Assembly (NCBI RefSeq): GCF_014643635.1
Contig: NZ_BMJV01000011.1
Coordinates: forward strand, 1-64,000
Source of the DNA: Salipiger pallidus
GTDB lineage: Bacteria > Pseudomonadota > Alphaproteobacteria > Rhodobacterales > Rhodobacteraceae
DNA length: 64,000 bases
Reading direction: 5' to 3'
The notes under the pieces were generated by a model. That model saw nothing but the letters and a program-made list of their open reading frames with translations, made no database searches and was not told where the DNA came from. Made by a program: the position numbers and the translations under genes. Below are positions 26,568 through 34,150 of the stretch, piece after piece. The stretch's first letter is position 1, and every line of letters starts with the position of its first letter.

Positions 26568-27260
26568 ATGGGGGCACCCTCTTTCAGGCCTGCAATAGCG
26601 CTATCGCCGGAACCACGGCCAACGAGGGCATCACTGGTCCTGACCGCAGCCCCTCTGGCCTCGGCCGCAAGCCTTGGCACGGCTCTGCAGGCGCAGGCGC
26701 AGGACGTGGGCTCCGGGTCACTGGTGCTCGGCACCTTGGGCGCTCCGTTTTACCAGGCGCTGCGATGCAGCGCCATGCCCCGCGCCGAAGAACTCGTTCT
26801 CTGCCGGTGACCAGTTCGCCGCCGACAGCCAGATCACGGTGGATGCGGTGACCGCCACCGCCCCCGACGTGGCCGCCGTCGTGCCCACGGACATGCAGGT
26901 GCTGGTCCAGCCAATGCGTGAGCTGGCCGAACGGGCCACCCGTTTCATCACCGTGAACCAAATCGTCGTCGGCAGCAATTTCGACGAGACCGAGGTGCTT
27001 ACAGACAACAAGGGAGGCGGCAGCACGGTGGCCAATGTCATGGCCGAATTCTTCGGCCGTGGAGACGAGATGCTCGTGGTCATTCAGCCGCCAAGCTCTC
27101 TGGCCCGGCCCCCCACCGCCGGGTTCGAGACCTACGACGGCATCGACTACCTCGGTGGGCAGGACCAGTCCGATGACCCTAAGAAGGCCGCCGAGATCGT
27201 CCCCTCGACTGTCTCCGCCCGCCCACATCCTGTAATGGCTGCCTCTCCGCAGGATTTGCT
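26568..27260 (+). pseudogene. Frameshifted sugar ABC transporter binding protein
   Basis: Two frames together encode a ribose-type binding protein. First frame, about 26568-26770: signal-peptide-like ALTAAPLASAAS-type sequence, then LGTLGAPFYQAL. Second frame, about 26810-27230: QFAADSQITVDAVTATAPDV, AVVPTDMQVLVQPMRELAE, TEVLTDNKGGGSTVANVMAE and GAQYQ-like GGQDQSDDPKKAAEIV. The frame change is near 26770-26810, and the last third of the protein is missing or unreadable. It is probably the relic of a transporter gene once belonging to the DHA-kinase locus. No partner ATPase or permease follows. Confidence 0.75.
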
Positions 27261-27355
27261 TCGGACGGTGCGGCGTTCAGGCCTGCTGCCCGTCATCCAC
27301 AAGTGCACGCAGAGCGCACGCAGGAACCGGACAAGCCATCCGTCACCCGGTTCAG

Positions 27356-28105
27356 TCACCTGCGGCGGGCGCTGATCGCATATCGGTGTTCCGACCGGCG
27401 CAACACGGATTTCAGCCAGCCGAACTGAACCGCCTGCGCCCGGTGAATCGCACCGAGATCAGTGTCGACCTGCACATCCTCGAACCCAGCCGCACGCAGG
27501 AGTGCCACGACCTCCCTCCCCCGGGCCCCATGCGCGAAATGAACCCGCGACAGGATCTCGGCATGCCGGGAGAAGCCGGGTCGAGGCCGCGCCGTCGCCA
27601 CTTTACCGACCAGCCGCGACAGCCAGCTTCGCGAGACGAAATCGCCGTCCACAACCAGCAATTGGCCGCCGGGGGCGAGGATTCGGTGCCACTCTGCAAA
27701 GGCCGCTGCCGGGTCGACCAGTGTCCAGACAAGGTGGCGCGTCACGATCACGTCCGTTGACGCATCCGGCAGCATGGTGCGCTCGGCATCGGCCTGCAGG
27801 AACGTCACTCCGGGTAGCTTGGCGCGCGCCCGATCCAGCATGGGTTCCGCCCAGTCGAGGCCGGTGACCGCGAAACCCATGTCCCGGCACAGGCGCGCGA
27901 TCTCCCCGGTGCCGGAGGCAAGGTCAAGCAGCCGTCGCCCCTCGGCCAGGCCAAGGTGACGGGTGAAGAGCGCCCGCCAGGCGGACATCTCTGCACCGTC
28001 CGCGATACGATGGCCCGGGTCGTTGTCAAAGGTCGCCGCACGGTCCGACCAGTACTCGCGGATGTCGTCGCGCAGGTCGCGGTTGGAAGGGGGGACTTGC
28101 GTCAT
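27356..28105 (-). CDS. Class I SAM-dependent methyltransferase (UbiE-like)
   Basis: A 249-residue cytoplasmic methyltransferase. ATG 28105 is chosen (weak RBS GAGAGCCAGG) because the longer frame adds 77 residues unlike any methyltransferase. The SAM-binding motif I is RLLDLASGTGEIA, motif II GLDWAEPMLDRARA and motif IV region VIVTRHLVWTLVDP, with ILAPGGQLLVVDGD following. A YWSDRAATFD start is common in this group. The acceptor is unknown. It is divergent from an iron/cobalamin-type ABC transporter over 124 bases, a pairing also seen for metallophore-related methyltransferases, which suggests but does not prove a role with the imported chelate. Confidence 0.82.
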   Translation of the reverse strand: MTQVPPSNRDLRDDIREYWSDRAATFDNDPGHRIADGAEMSAWRALFTRHLGLAEGRRLLDLASGTGEIARLCRDMGFAVTGLDWAEPMLDRARAKLPGVTFLQADAERTMLPDASTDVIVTRHLVWTLVDPAAAFAEWHRILAPGGQLLVVDGDFVSRSWLSRLVGKVATARPRPGFSRHAEILSRVHFAHGARGREVVALLRAAGFEDVQVDTDLGAIHRAQAVQFGWLKSVLRRSEHRYAISARRR

Positions 28106-28170
28106 CCTGGCTCTCCGTATTTGCCCTTCCGACTTCGGCGGAGACCGGGATCTTGTCAATCTATATTCTT

Positions 28171-28183
28171 GACTGAATAAGTC
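28171..28183. promoter_or_regulatory. Candidate iron-responsive palindrome
   Basis: GACT-GAATA-AGTC is a perfect 4+5+4 inverted repeat within an AT-rich patch (tatattcttgactgaataagtc) between the methyltransferase and the binding-protein gene. Its position fits an operator for both divergent promoters. The metal-dependent regulators of Rhodobacterales bind short palindromes of this kind, but I cannot match it to a named box with certainty. Confidence 0.4.
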
Positions 28184-28229
28184 GGCAATCGTAAGTGGGC
28201 CGCGGACAACCCCCAGGAGGACCCATTCC

Positions 28230-29366
28230 ATGACCCTTCGTTCCGTTCTCGGCGCCTCCGCGCTGAGCCTGATCGCCGCCAGCCTTGCGCAAGCCGACCC
28301 CATCACCCTGACCGACATCGCCGGTCGCGAGGTCACGGTCGACGCGCCGGTCGAGCGCGTGATCCTCGGCGAAGGGCGGCAGGTCTTCTTTACCTCCGTG
28401 CTCGACGGCGATGCTCCGTTCGACCGCGTCGTGGGCTGGCGCGATGACCTGAAGCAGGCCTCGCCCGAAAGCTACGACGCCTATGCCGAGAAGTTCCCCG
28501 ACCTGGCTGACATCCCGACCTTTGGCGGCTTCAAGGATGGCACCTTCGACATCGAGCAGGCAGTGTCCCTGCAGCCCGACGTCATGCTGATGAACCTCGA
28601 AGCGAAGCAGGCCACCGATGAAGCCGGCTACGAGGAGAAGCTCGCCAAGGTGGGCATCCCCATCGTCTACATCGATTTCCGCGAAAAGCCGTTCGAGCAC
28701 ACCCCGGCCTCAATGGAGATCATCGGTAAGCTGTTCGGCAAGGAGGACCGCGCCTCCGAGTTCAACACCTTCTACACCGAGCAGATGGCCCTCGTGACCG
28801 ACGTGATCGACGCCCAGTCCGATCTTGAGCGCCCCCTGACCTTCGTCGAGCGTGCGGCAGGCTATTCCGAGGATTGCTGCATGTCCTTCGGTGACGGCAA
28901 CTTTGGCCGCTTCGTCGAGCTTGCGGGCGGCGAGAACATGGCCTCGCCCTTCATCCCTGGCACCTTCGGCACTGTGAACGCCGAGCAGATCATCGCCTCG
29001 AACCCGGACCAGATCATCGCGACCGGCGGCAACTGGGAGGCCTACGTTCCTGGCGGCGACTGGATCGGCGTCGGCCCCGGTTCGGACGAAGACGAGGCAC
29101 GCCGCAAGCTGGCAGCGCTGATGGAGCGGCCCGCCTTTACCGGTGTGAAAGCCGTCGAGACCGGGCAGGTCCATGCCATCTGGCACCAGTTCTACAACAC
29201 GCCCTACAGCTTCGTCGCCGTCCAGCAGCTGGCCAAGTGGATCCACCCCGAGCTGTTCCCCAACCTCGATCCCGAAGCAACGCTGGAAGAGCTGCACGCA
29301 CGCTTCCTTCCCGTCGACTACCGCCCGGGCTACTGGGTCTCCCTCGGCAATACCGAAACCAACTGA
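28230..29366 (+). CDS. Iron-chelate/cobalamin-type ABC transporter binding protein
   Basis: A 378-residue periplasmic binding protein of the class III (BtuF/FepB) fold. The signal peptide is RSVLGASALSLIAASLAQA (about residues 4-22). The mature N-terminus ITLTDIAGREVTVDAPVERV is the family hallmark, followed by FDIEQAVSLQPDVMLMN, NAEQIIASNPDQIIATGG and a C-terminal QVHAIWHQFYNTPYSFVAV. RBS CCAGGAGGACC precedes the start. Ligand may be a siderophore, heme or cobalamin; no TonB-dependent receptor is in the window to decide. Confidence 0.88.
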   Translation: MTLRSVLGASALSLIAASLAQADPITLTDIAGREVTVDAPVERVILGEGRQVFFTSVLDGDAPFDRVVGWRDDLKQASPESYDAYAEKFPDLADIPTFGGFKDGTFDIEQAVSLQPDVMLMNLEAKQATDEAGYEEKLAKVGIPIVYIDFREKPFEHTPASMEIIGKLFGKEDRASEFNTFYTEQMALVTDVIDAQSDLERPLTFVERAAGYSEDCCMSFGDGNFGRFVELAGGENMASPFIPGTFGTVNAEQIIASNPDQIIATGGNWEAYVPGGDWIGVGPGSDEDEARRKLAALMERPAFTGVKAVETGQVHAIWHQFYNTPYSFVAVQQLAKWIHPELFPNLDPEATLEELHARFLPVDYRPGYWVSLGNTETN

Positions 29367-29409
29367 TGGCGGGTGGCGGCCTCCGGGCCGCCCTCGACAC
29401 GAGGCCCAC

Positions 29410-30471
29410 ATGTCAAGCGTAACCACCCAGCCCGCCACGCGGGCGCTGAACTACCGGGGACTGGTCGCACGCCGTCTTCTCATCCTTGCAGGTCTGTTGG
29501 CGCTGCTGATCCTTTCGGTGGCGACCGACGTGTCGCTCGGCCCGGCGCGCTATGCGCTGCCGGACGTACTGCGGACCATCTTGGTGCCGGGATCGGCAGA
29601 CCTTCAGATGCGCGTGGTGGTCTGGGACATCCGGATGCCCATGGCCCTGCTCGCGGTGACGGTGGGCGCAAGCCTGTCGCTGGCAGGGGCCCAGATGCAG
29701 ACGATCCTTGCCAACCCGCTGGCCAGCCCCTTCACGCTGGGGCTTTCGGCGGCGGCCAGCTTCGGCGCGGCACTGGCGATGGTCCTGGGGGTGGCGGTCT
29801 TCCCGGCGGCGGTAGGACTGATGGTTCCGATCAATGCCTTCGCGATGGCCATGGCCGCCTCACTTCTGATTTTCGGCCTGTCGACCATGCGCGGCGTGAC
29901 GGTCGAGACGATCGTTCTGCTTGGGATCGCGTTGGTCTTTACCTTCAACGCCGCCCTGGCGCTGCTGCAGTATTTTGCCTCGGAGCAGGCCCTTTCGGCG
30001 GTGGTGTTCTGGACCATGGGCAGCCTTACCAAGGCTACCTGGGGCAAGGTCGCGCTTACGGCAGCCATCCTTGCCATCTGCGCACCGCTCTTCGCGCGGC
30101 GCGCTTGGGCGCTTACGGCGATCCGCCTGGGTGAGACCCGTGCCGCCGCCATGGGCGTGCCGGTCAAACGGCTGCGGCTCGAGGCGCTGTTCCTCGTTGC
30201 CCTTCTTGCCGCCGTGCCTGTGTCCTTCGTCGGCACCATCGGCTTCATCGGCATCGTGGGCCCGCACGTGGCGCGGCTGCTTCTGGGTGAGGACCAGCGC
30301 TTTTTCCTGCCCGGAGCGATGCTGTCCGGCGCAGTAATCTTGTCAGCGACATCGGTGATCTCGAAGGCCCTGCTGCCAGGCGCAGTGCTCCCTATCGGGA
30401 TCATCACCGCATTGGTGGGCGTGCCCTTTTTCGTGGCGCTCATCCTGACGAAAGGACGCAAGGGATGGTGA
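29410..30471 (+). CDS. Iron-chelate/cobalamin-type ABC transporter permease (FecCD family)
   Basis: A 353-residue inner-membrane permease with about ten helices. ATG 29410 opens MSSVTTQPATR; longer upstream frames read through the preceding gene. Family marks are VWDIRMPMALLAVTVGASLSLAGAQMQ, NPLASPFTLGLSAAASFGA and the late GTIGFIGIVGPHVARLLLGED, which contacts the ATPase. It overlaps the ATPase gene by seven bases. Confidence 0.92.
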   Translation: MSSVTTQPATRALNYRGLVARRLLILAGLLALLILSVATDVSLGPARYALPDVLRTILVPGSADLQMRVVVWDIRMPMALLAVTVGASLSLAGAQMQTILANPLASPFTLGLSAAASFGAALAMVLGVAVFPAAVGLMVPINAFAMAMAASLLIFGLSTMRGVTVETIVLLGIALVFTFNAALALLQYFASEQALSAVVFWTMGSLTKATWGKVALTAAILAICAPLFARRAWALTAIRLGETRAAAMGVPVKRLRLEALFLVALLAAVPVSFVGTIGFIGIVGPHVARLLLGEDQRFFLPGAMLSGAVILSATSVISKALLPGAVLPIGIITALVGVPFFVALILTKGRKGW

Positions 30472-31217
30472 CCCTGGCATTGAACGGGCTTGGCGCGCGC
30501 TATGGTCGGCGCGAGATCATCGCCGAGGCATCGACCCCACCCATCCAAGGCGGCGTACTGACTGCGCTGGTCGGAGCGAACGCAGCGGGCAAGTCCACGC
30601 TCTTCCGGCGCATGGCCGGCCAGCTGCGCGGAGCGGGTTCGGTTCGCCTGTCCGAGGCCGTAGCCCACGATATCCGGTACATGCCTCAGGACACCGCGAT
30701 GACTGCGGCGCTGACGGTCTACGAGTCGGTGATCCTTGCCCTCAAGCAGGGCGGTGGCGGCTGGCGCCTGACGGCAACCGAACTGGCCGCCGTCGATGAC
30801 GTGCTGCACCGGTTTGGCATTGCGCAACTAGCCGAGCGCCAACTGCCTGAGCTGTCAGGGGGACAGCGGCAGTCGGTATCGATTGCCCAGACGCTGGTAT
30901 CTCGGCCGAAGATCGTCCTGATGGACGAACCGACCTCGGCGCTGGACCTGTACCGCCAGTTCGAAATCCTCGAGGCCCTGCGCCGCTATGCCGCCGAAAC
31001 CGGGGCCGTGGTGGTGCTTGCCCTGCATGACCTCAACCAGGTGATGCGCACCTGCACCACGACCATCGCCCTGGCAGGAGGGCGCATCATCGCCACCGGC
31101 CCGACGCTGGAGGTGCTGACACCGGAGCTGATCCGGGAGCTCTATGGTATCGACAGCCGGGTCGAGCGCTGCTCGCAAGGTTGCCCCATGATGATCGTGG
31201 ACGGCCCGGCTATGTGA
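30465..31217 (+). CDS. Iron-chelate/cobalamin-type ABC transporter ATPase
   Basis: A 250-residue ATPase of the FecE/BtuD type. Walker A is GANAAGKST, the signature is ELSGGQRQSVSIAQ, Walker B IVLMDEPTSALD and the switch histidine is in LALHDLNQVM. It completes the three-gene importer. The gene ends 35 bases before the convergent hipA gene. Length normal. Confidence 0.92.
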   Translation: MVTLALNGLGARYGRREIIAEASTPPIQGGVLTALVGANAAGKSTLFRRMAGQLRGAGSVRLSEAVAHDIRYMPQDTAMTAALTVYESVILALKQGGGGWRLTATELAAVDDVLHRFGIAQLAERQLPELSGGQRQSVSIAQTLVSRPKIVLMDEPTSALDLYRQFEILEALRRYAAETGAVVVLALHDLNQVMRTCTTTIALAGGRIIATGPTLEVLTPELIRELYGIDSRVERCSQGCPMMIVDGPAM

Positions 31218-31252
31218 TGCGCGGCGCACCGGGCCTGGCGCAGGGTCGCCCC

Positions 31253-32482
31253 TCAGGGCCAGCCCCGCGCCTCTCGGATCGCCGTGCCGATCTCTTCCGC
31301 AAGAGCACCGGGCACCTCGTGCAGCGCGGCGAGCCGGGGCCAGTCTGCAAGCGCCGCGTCGACCTCATTGATGACCTTGGACGCGCGCGCCCGCCTTATG
31401 CCGGCGGCTTTCGCAACGCTGGCGATCGCCGCCGCCCCGGGCCTGCGCCCCTCTCCCGCGACGGCAAGAGACTGCTCTCCCCCCGGCCCCTCCGAGAAAG
31501 ACACGTCATATGCCGGCGCCAGCGCCCATTGCCCATTACTGTCCATCACGAAGCCATGGTTGCGCAGGTGATCGTCGCGGTTCATCGCACGGACGTTGAA
31601 GACCATGCGGCGGAACATCTGTTCGACCGCGCCCATGTCCTGGCACAGGATCCGTGTCAGCTTCATGACGTCGCCATAGTCCACCGCCCCGTAGGCCATG
31701 CCACAATCCAGAAGGCCCGCAATGGTTGATAGGTGCAACCGCCCTGCCCCGGGTCTGTCGAACCGGTCCGTGACGAAGAAAGCCTCCCGCGCGCCATCGA
31801 GCCGTTTCATCGGACTGCTGTCGATGCCCGCCTGCCGCATGGCCGCGCCATAGGCCAGCTCGGCCTCGACACTGCCCCTGGGGTCGGAAGCCGCGCGGGC
31901 CTTGATGAGCACATGGCGCCAGCCGGGATCCGGCGGCAGGCGGTGGCTGCGCAGCTGGCTGCCCTTCATCTGTGCCACAAACTTGGGCCGGGCGCCCTGA
32001 CTTCCGCCCGAGATCTTGCGCAGACGGGCAAGATCCTCGGCACTGGCACCGTCCTCCACATGGGGTATGATCTCTTCGAACCAGCGTAAGTCGATCTCGG
32101 CTGACGCATCCCCCGCGGCCTCGGGCAAGTAGGTCAGCGCCCCCGCGCCGTGACGCCCCACGAAGGCCAGTCGCTCCAGGTCTCCGATGGCGGCACGGCT
32201 GGTGCCACGGGCCGCCAGCTCACGGTCGAGCAAAAGCCGCCCCCAGCCATCGGGCAGACTGTCCTCGAAAAGGCCTGGAAGGGTAGCACCCCGCTGGCCG
32301 TCCGGCCGCAGAAGGCCGGAATACCCCTGACCCAACGGCATAAGTGGCAAACCCCTCGCGGCAAAATCCGCATCCCATTCCAGCACCGTGGTCCGGTTTG
32401 ACGGGTCCCGTCCGAGACGGCCCACCGGTACTGGCGCAGCCCCGTTCCCGAACTCAAGCGTGACGGTCAGACGCTGGCTCAT
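31253..32482 (-). CDS. hipA: HipA-type Ser/Thr kinase toxin
   Basis: A 409-residue HipA toxin. Kinase features in order: the loop GGSQGARPK (159-167, with the serine that HipA proteins autophosphorylate), the ATP-binding lysine in VLIKA (Lys194), the catalytic NRDDHLRNHGF (301-311) and metal-binding LAPAYDVSF (321-329). E. coli HipA inactivates glutamyl-tRNA synthetase and causes dormancy; the target here is not visible. The gene overlaps its antitoxin by four bases (ATGA). On a repABC replicon it could act as a stability module. Confidence 0.92.
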   Translation of the reverse strand: MSQRLTVTLEFGNGAAPVPVGRLGRDPSNRTTVLEWDADFAARGLPLMPLGQGYSGLLRPDGQRGATLPGLFEDSLPDGWGRLLLDRELAARGTSRAAIGDLERLAFVGRHGAGALTYLPEAAGDASAEIDLRWFEEIIPHVEDGASAEDLARLRKISGGSQGARPKFVAQMKGSQLRSHRLPPDPGWRHVLIKARAASDPRGSVEAELAYGAAMRQAGIDSSPMKRLDGAREAFFVTDRFDRPGAGRLHLSTIAGLLDCGMAYGAVDYGDVMKLTRILCQDMGAVEQMFRRMVFNVRAMNRDDHLRNHGFVMDSNGQWALAPAYDVSFSEGPGGEQSLAVAGEGRRPGAAAIASVAKAAGIRRARASKVINEVDAALADWPRLAALHEVPGALAEEIGTAIREARGWP

Positions 32483-32799
32483 CCCCTGTCCCTACCGCTG
32501 GCACGAACCCGCGTCGGCGCCTGTTCCAGTTCATCGAGGGTTCGGGCCTCTGGCATGGGAAACAGCCCCGAGAACCCGCTCAGCACACCAAGCACCTCGG
32601 CCACGCGCAGCACGGTATCGAGGCTCGCTGGCCCGCCTGCCTCGAACCTGCGCAGGGTGGCGATGGCCACACCGGAACGCTTGGACAGGTCATCTTGCGT
32701 AATGTTCATGGCGAGCCTCCGGGCCTTAGCAGCCGAAGCGATATCGGCCCTGAGATCGTCAGCCGTCTTGATAGCGTTGAGCATCGACACTTCAGGCAC
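32479..32799 (-). CDS. hipB: HipB-type antitoxin, Xre-family DNA-binding protein
   Basis: A 106-residue protein with one helix-turn-helix (ITQDDLSKRSGVAIATLRRF, about residues 33-52) and a short, charged C-terminal tail, typical of HipB. It neutralises HipA and represses its own promoter as a dimer. It lies upstream of and overlaps hipA. A Met at residue 6 is an alternative start. A candidate operator lies 14 bases upstream. Confidence 0.9.
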   Translation of the reverse strand: MPEVSMLNAIKTADDLRADIASAAKARRLAMNITQDDLSKRSGVAIATLRRFEAGGPASLDTVLRVAEVLGVLSGFSGLFPMPEARTLDELEQAPTRVRASGRDRG

Positions 32800-32812
32800 C
32801 CCTACAGAAAAT

Positions 32813-32833
32813 CATATTTGATTTATAAATGTG
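32813..32833 (-). promoter_or_regulatory. Candidate hipBA operator
   Basis: CATATTT at 32813-32819 and AAATGTG at 32827-32833 form an imperfect inverted repeat (6 of 7 pairs) in a strongly AT-rich patch just upstream of hipB. This is the expected place for autoregulation by the HipA-HipB complex. Confidence 0.45.
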
Positions 32834-33282
32834 AAATACCCCCATAATATAGCACAGGTGATAGCTTAATGAACATGAGAGATTTGATAATCTTGGCGCT
32901 TGGCATTCATCCTGTACCTTGGCTTCGTGAAACCCGTCAGCCCTGCCAATCTGTCAGCTCCAGGAGATGCCTCGTCGCAGAACCTCATAAGGCCAAACGC
33001 CGCGTTCAATCAGGCCCGGTGCCGCACGTTGCCAGGCGCTGCAATTGCCTCGGTCGGCCTAAAAACGCCGTCTTGAAGGTAACCACCTACAGACAAAGGC
33101 GGCAGATGATCTGGGGACCACGCAGCATTCGCAGCGTCATCTTACCGTCCCGGGCCGCACCGCGGCTGCCCCCTTTGGGGAGGCAGGCAAAGCAATCACC
33201 CCCACCTGTTGCGCGCCAGGTCCCGACATTAAGCCAATGAGGGAACGGGAGAGCATCACGTCAACGCTGACATCGTGGCGGC
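32834..33282. other. Intergenic stretch without recognisable gene
   Basis: About 450 bases between the hipBA promoter and the end of the GntR gene. The first 60 bases are AT-rich, the rest has ordinary GC content. The longest open frame (plus strand, about 32869-33240) has no ribosome-binding site and no known motif, so I do not call it a gene. No structured RNA is evident. Confidence 0.4.
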
Positions 33283-33975
33283 CTACGGCGCGCCTTGGCC
33301 TTCATCCTCCTGCTGAAGCTCGAGGGCGCGGCGGGCAGCGCCCCAGCCTGACAGGTGATGCGCCCTCAGCATCTCCCGCAGCAGGGCGCCCTCACGGCGG
33401 CGCAGAGTGTCGAGGATGCGGGCATGCTCCTCGACCGCCCGCGCCCAGCGTTCGGGATCGCGGTTGCCGGCGAAGCGAAAGCGCCTGATGCGGGCGGATT
33501 CGCTGGCATAGACCCGCGACAGCGCCGGGTTCTTGGCGGCATCAACAATCTTCTGGTGAATTTCCTGGTTGAGGTGGAAGTAGGTCATCAGCACGTTGTC
33601 GCGCCACGCCTGTGTCATTTGATTGTGCAGATCTGCCAGCTCCACAAGCTCTGCCTCGGTCGCCCTTCGGGCGGCATGCTCGGCCGCGATGCTTTCCAGC
33701 CCGATGAGGACCTCGATCGACGCTTCCACGTCCTCGGTGGACAGCATGACCACGGTCGCCCCCGCGTTGGGACGGATACTGATGAGCCCCTCACCTTCAA
33801 GAATCTTGAACGCCTCCCGCAGGGGCGTGCGCGAGATGTCGAGTCGCTCCACCAAAACACGCTCGTTGATCCGGCTGCCCGGCGTCAGCTCGCCGCTGGT
33901 GATCATGTCCCGCACCTGCTGCGTCACAAAGGCAGAGCGCGTGCCCCGGCGCGGCTCGACAGTCTGGTCGTTCAT
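33283..33975 (-). CDS. GntR-family regulator (FadR/FCD subfamily) of the tetronate-type cassette
   Basis: A 230-residue regulator. Residues about 12-77 form the winged helix (RINERVLVERLDISRTPLREAFKILEGEG); the rest is an all-alpha FCD effector domain with metal-ligand-type motifs (FHLNQEIHQKIVDAA, ALLREMLRAHHLSGW). FCD regulators usually sense organic or sugar acids. It is divergent from the SAF-dehydrogenase/TTT/OtnK/OtnC operon across 175 bases that hold repeated TTGCATGCAA-type sites, so it is very probably that operon's repressor. Confidence 0.9.
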   Translation of the reverse strand: MNDQTVEPRRGTRSAFVTQQVRDMITSGELTPGSRINERVLVERLDISRTPLREAFKILEGEGLISIRPNAGATVVMLSTEDVEASIEVLIGLESIAAEHAARRATEAELVELADLHNQMTQAWRDNVLMTYFHLNQEIHQKIVDAAKNPALSRVYASESARIRRFRFAGNRDPERWARAVEEHARILDTLRRREGALLREMLRAHHLSGWGAARRALELQQEDEGQGAP

Positions 33976-33988
33976 AAGGCCCCCTCGA

Positions 33989-34123
33989 TTGCATGCAAAA
34001 ACCTACACCATGCGACGAAAATATGAAGATTGCATTTGACGAACCAATTATTGAATGCAATTGTTTATGAAATCGACCGAAATCGTCGATATATGTGAGA
34101 AATGCCGCATCCATTGCATGCAA
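33989..34123. promoter_or_regulatory. Array of GntR-type TTGCATGCAA operators
   Basis: Two perfect palindromes TTGCATGCAA lie at 33989-33998 and 34114-34123. Between them, ATTGCATT (34029-34036) and AATGCAAT (34054-34061) form a spaced inverted repeat of the same half-site. Four related elements in one intergenic region between a GntR gene and its divergent target operon are a strong operator signal. The two palindromes are 125 bases apart, allowing looping. Binding by the adjacent regulator is inferred. Confidence 0.65.
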
Positions 34124-34150
34124 ACGGCGGATCTCGTGAAGGAGGACCGA

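Noticed and set aside
28106-28229. A cobalamin riboswitch ahead of the metallophore-type binding protein
   Set aside because: The leader is only 124 bases and shows none of the conserved B12-box or multi-stem layout; the divergent gene also needs promoter space.
32869-33240. A possible 123-residue protein upstream of hipB
   Set aside because: Weak start context, no motif, and a composition typical of random GC-rich sequence.
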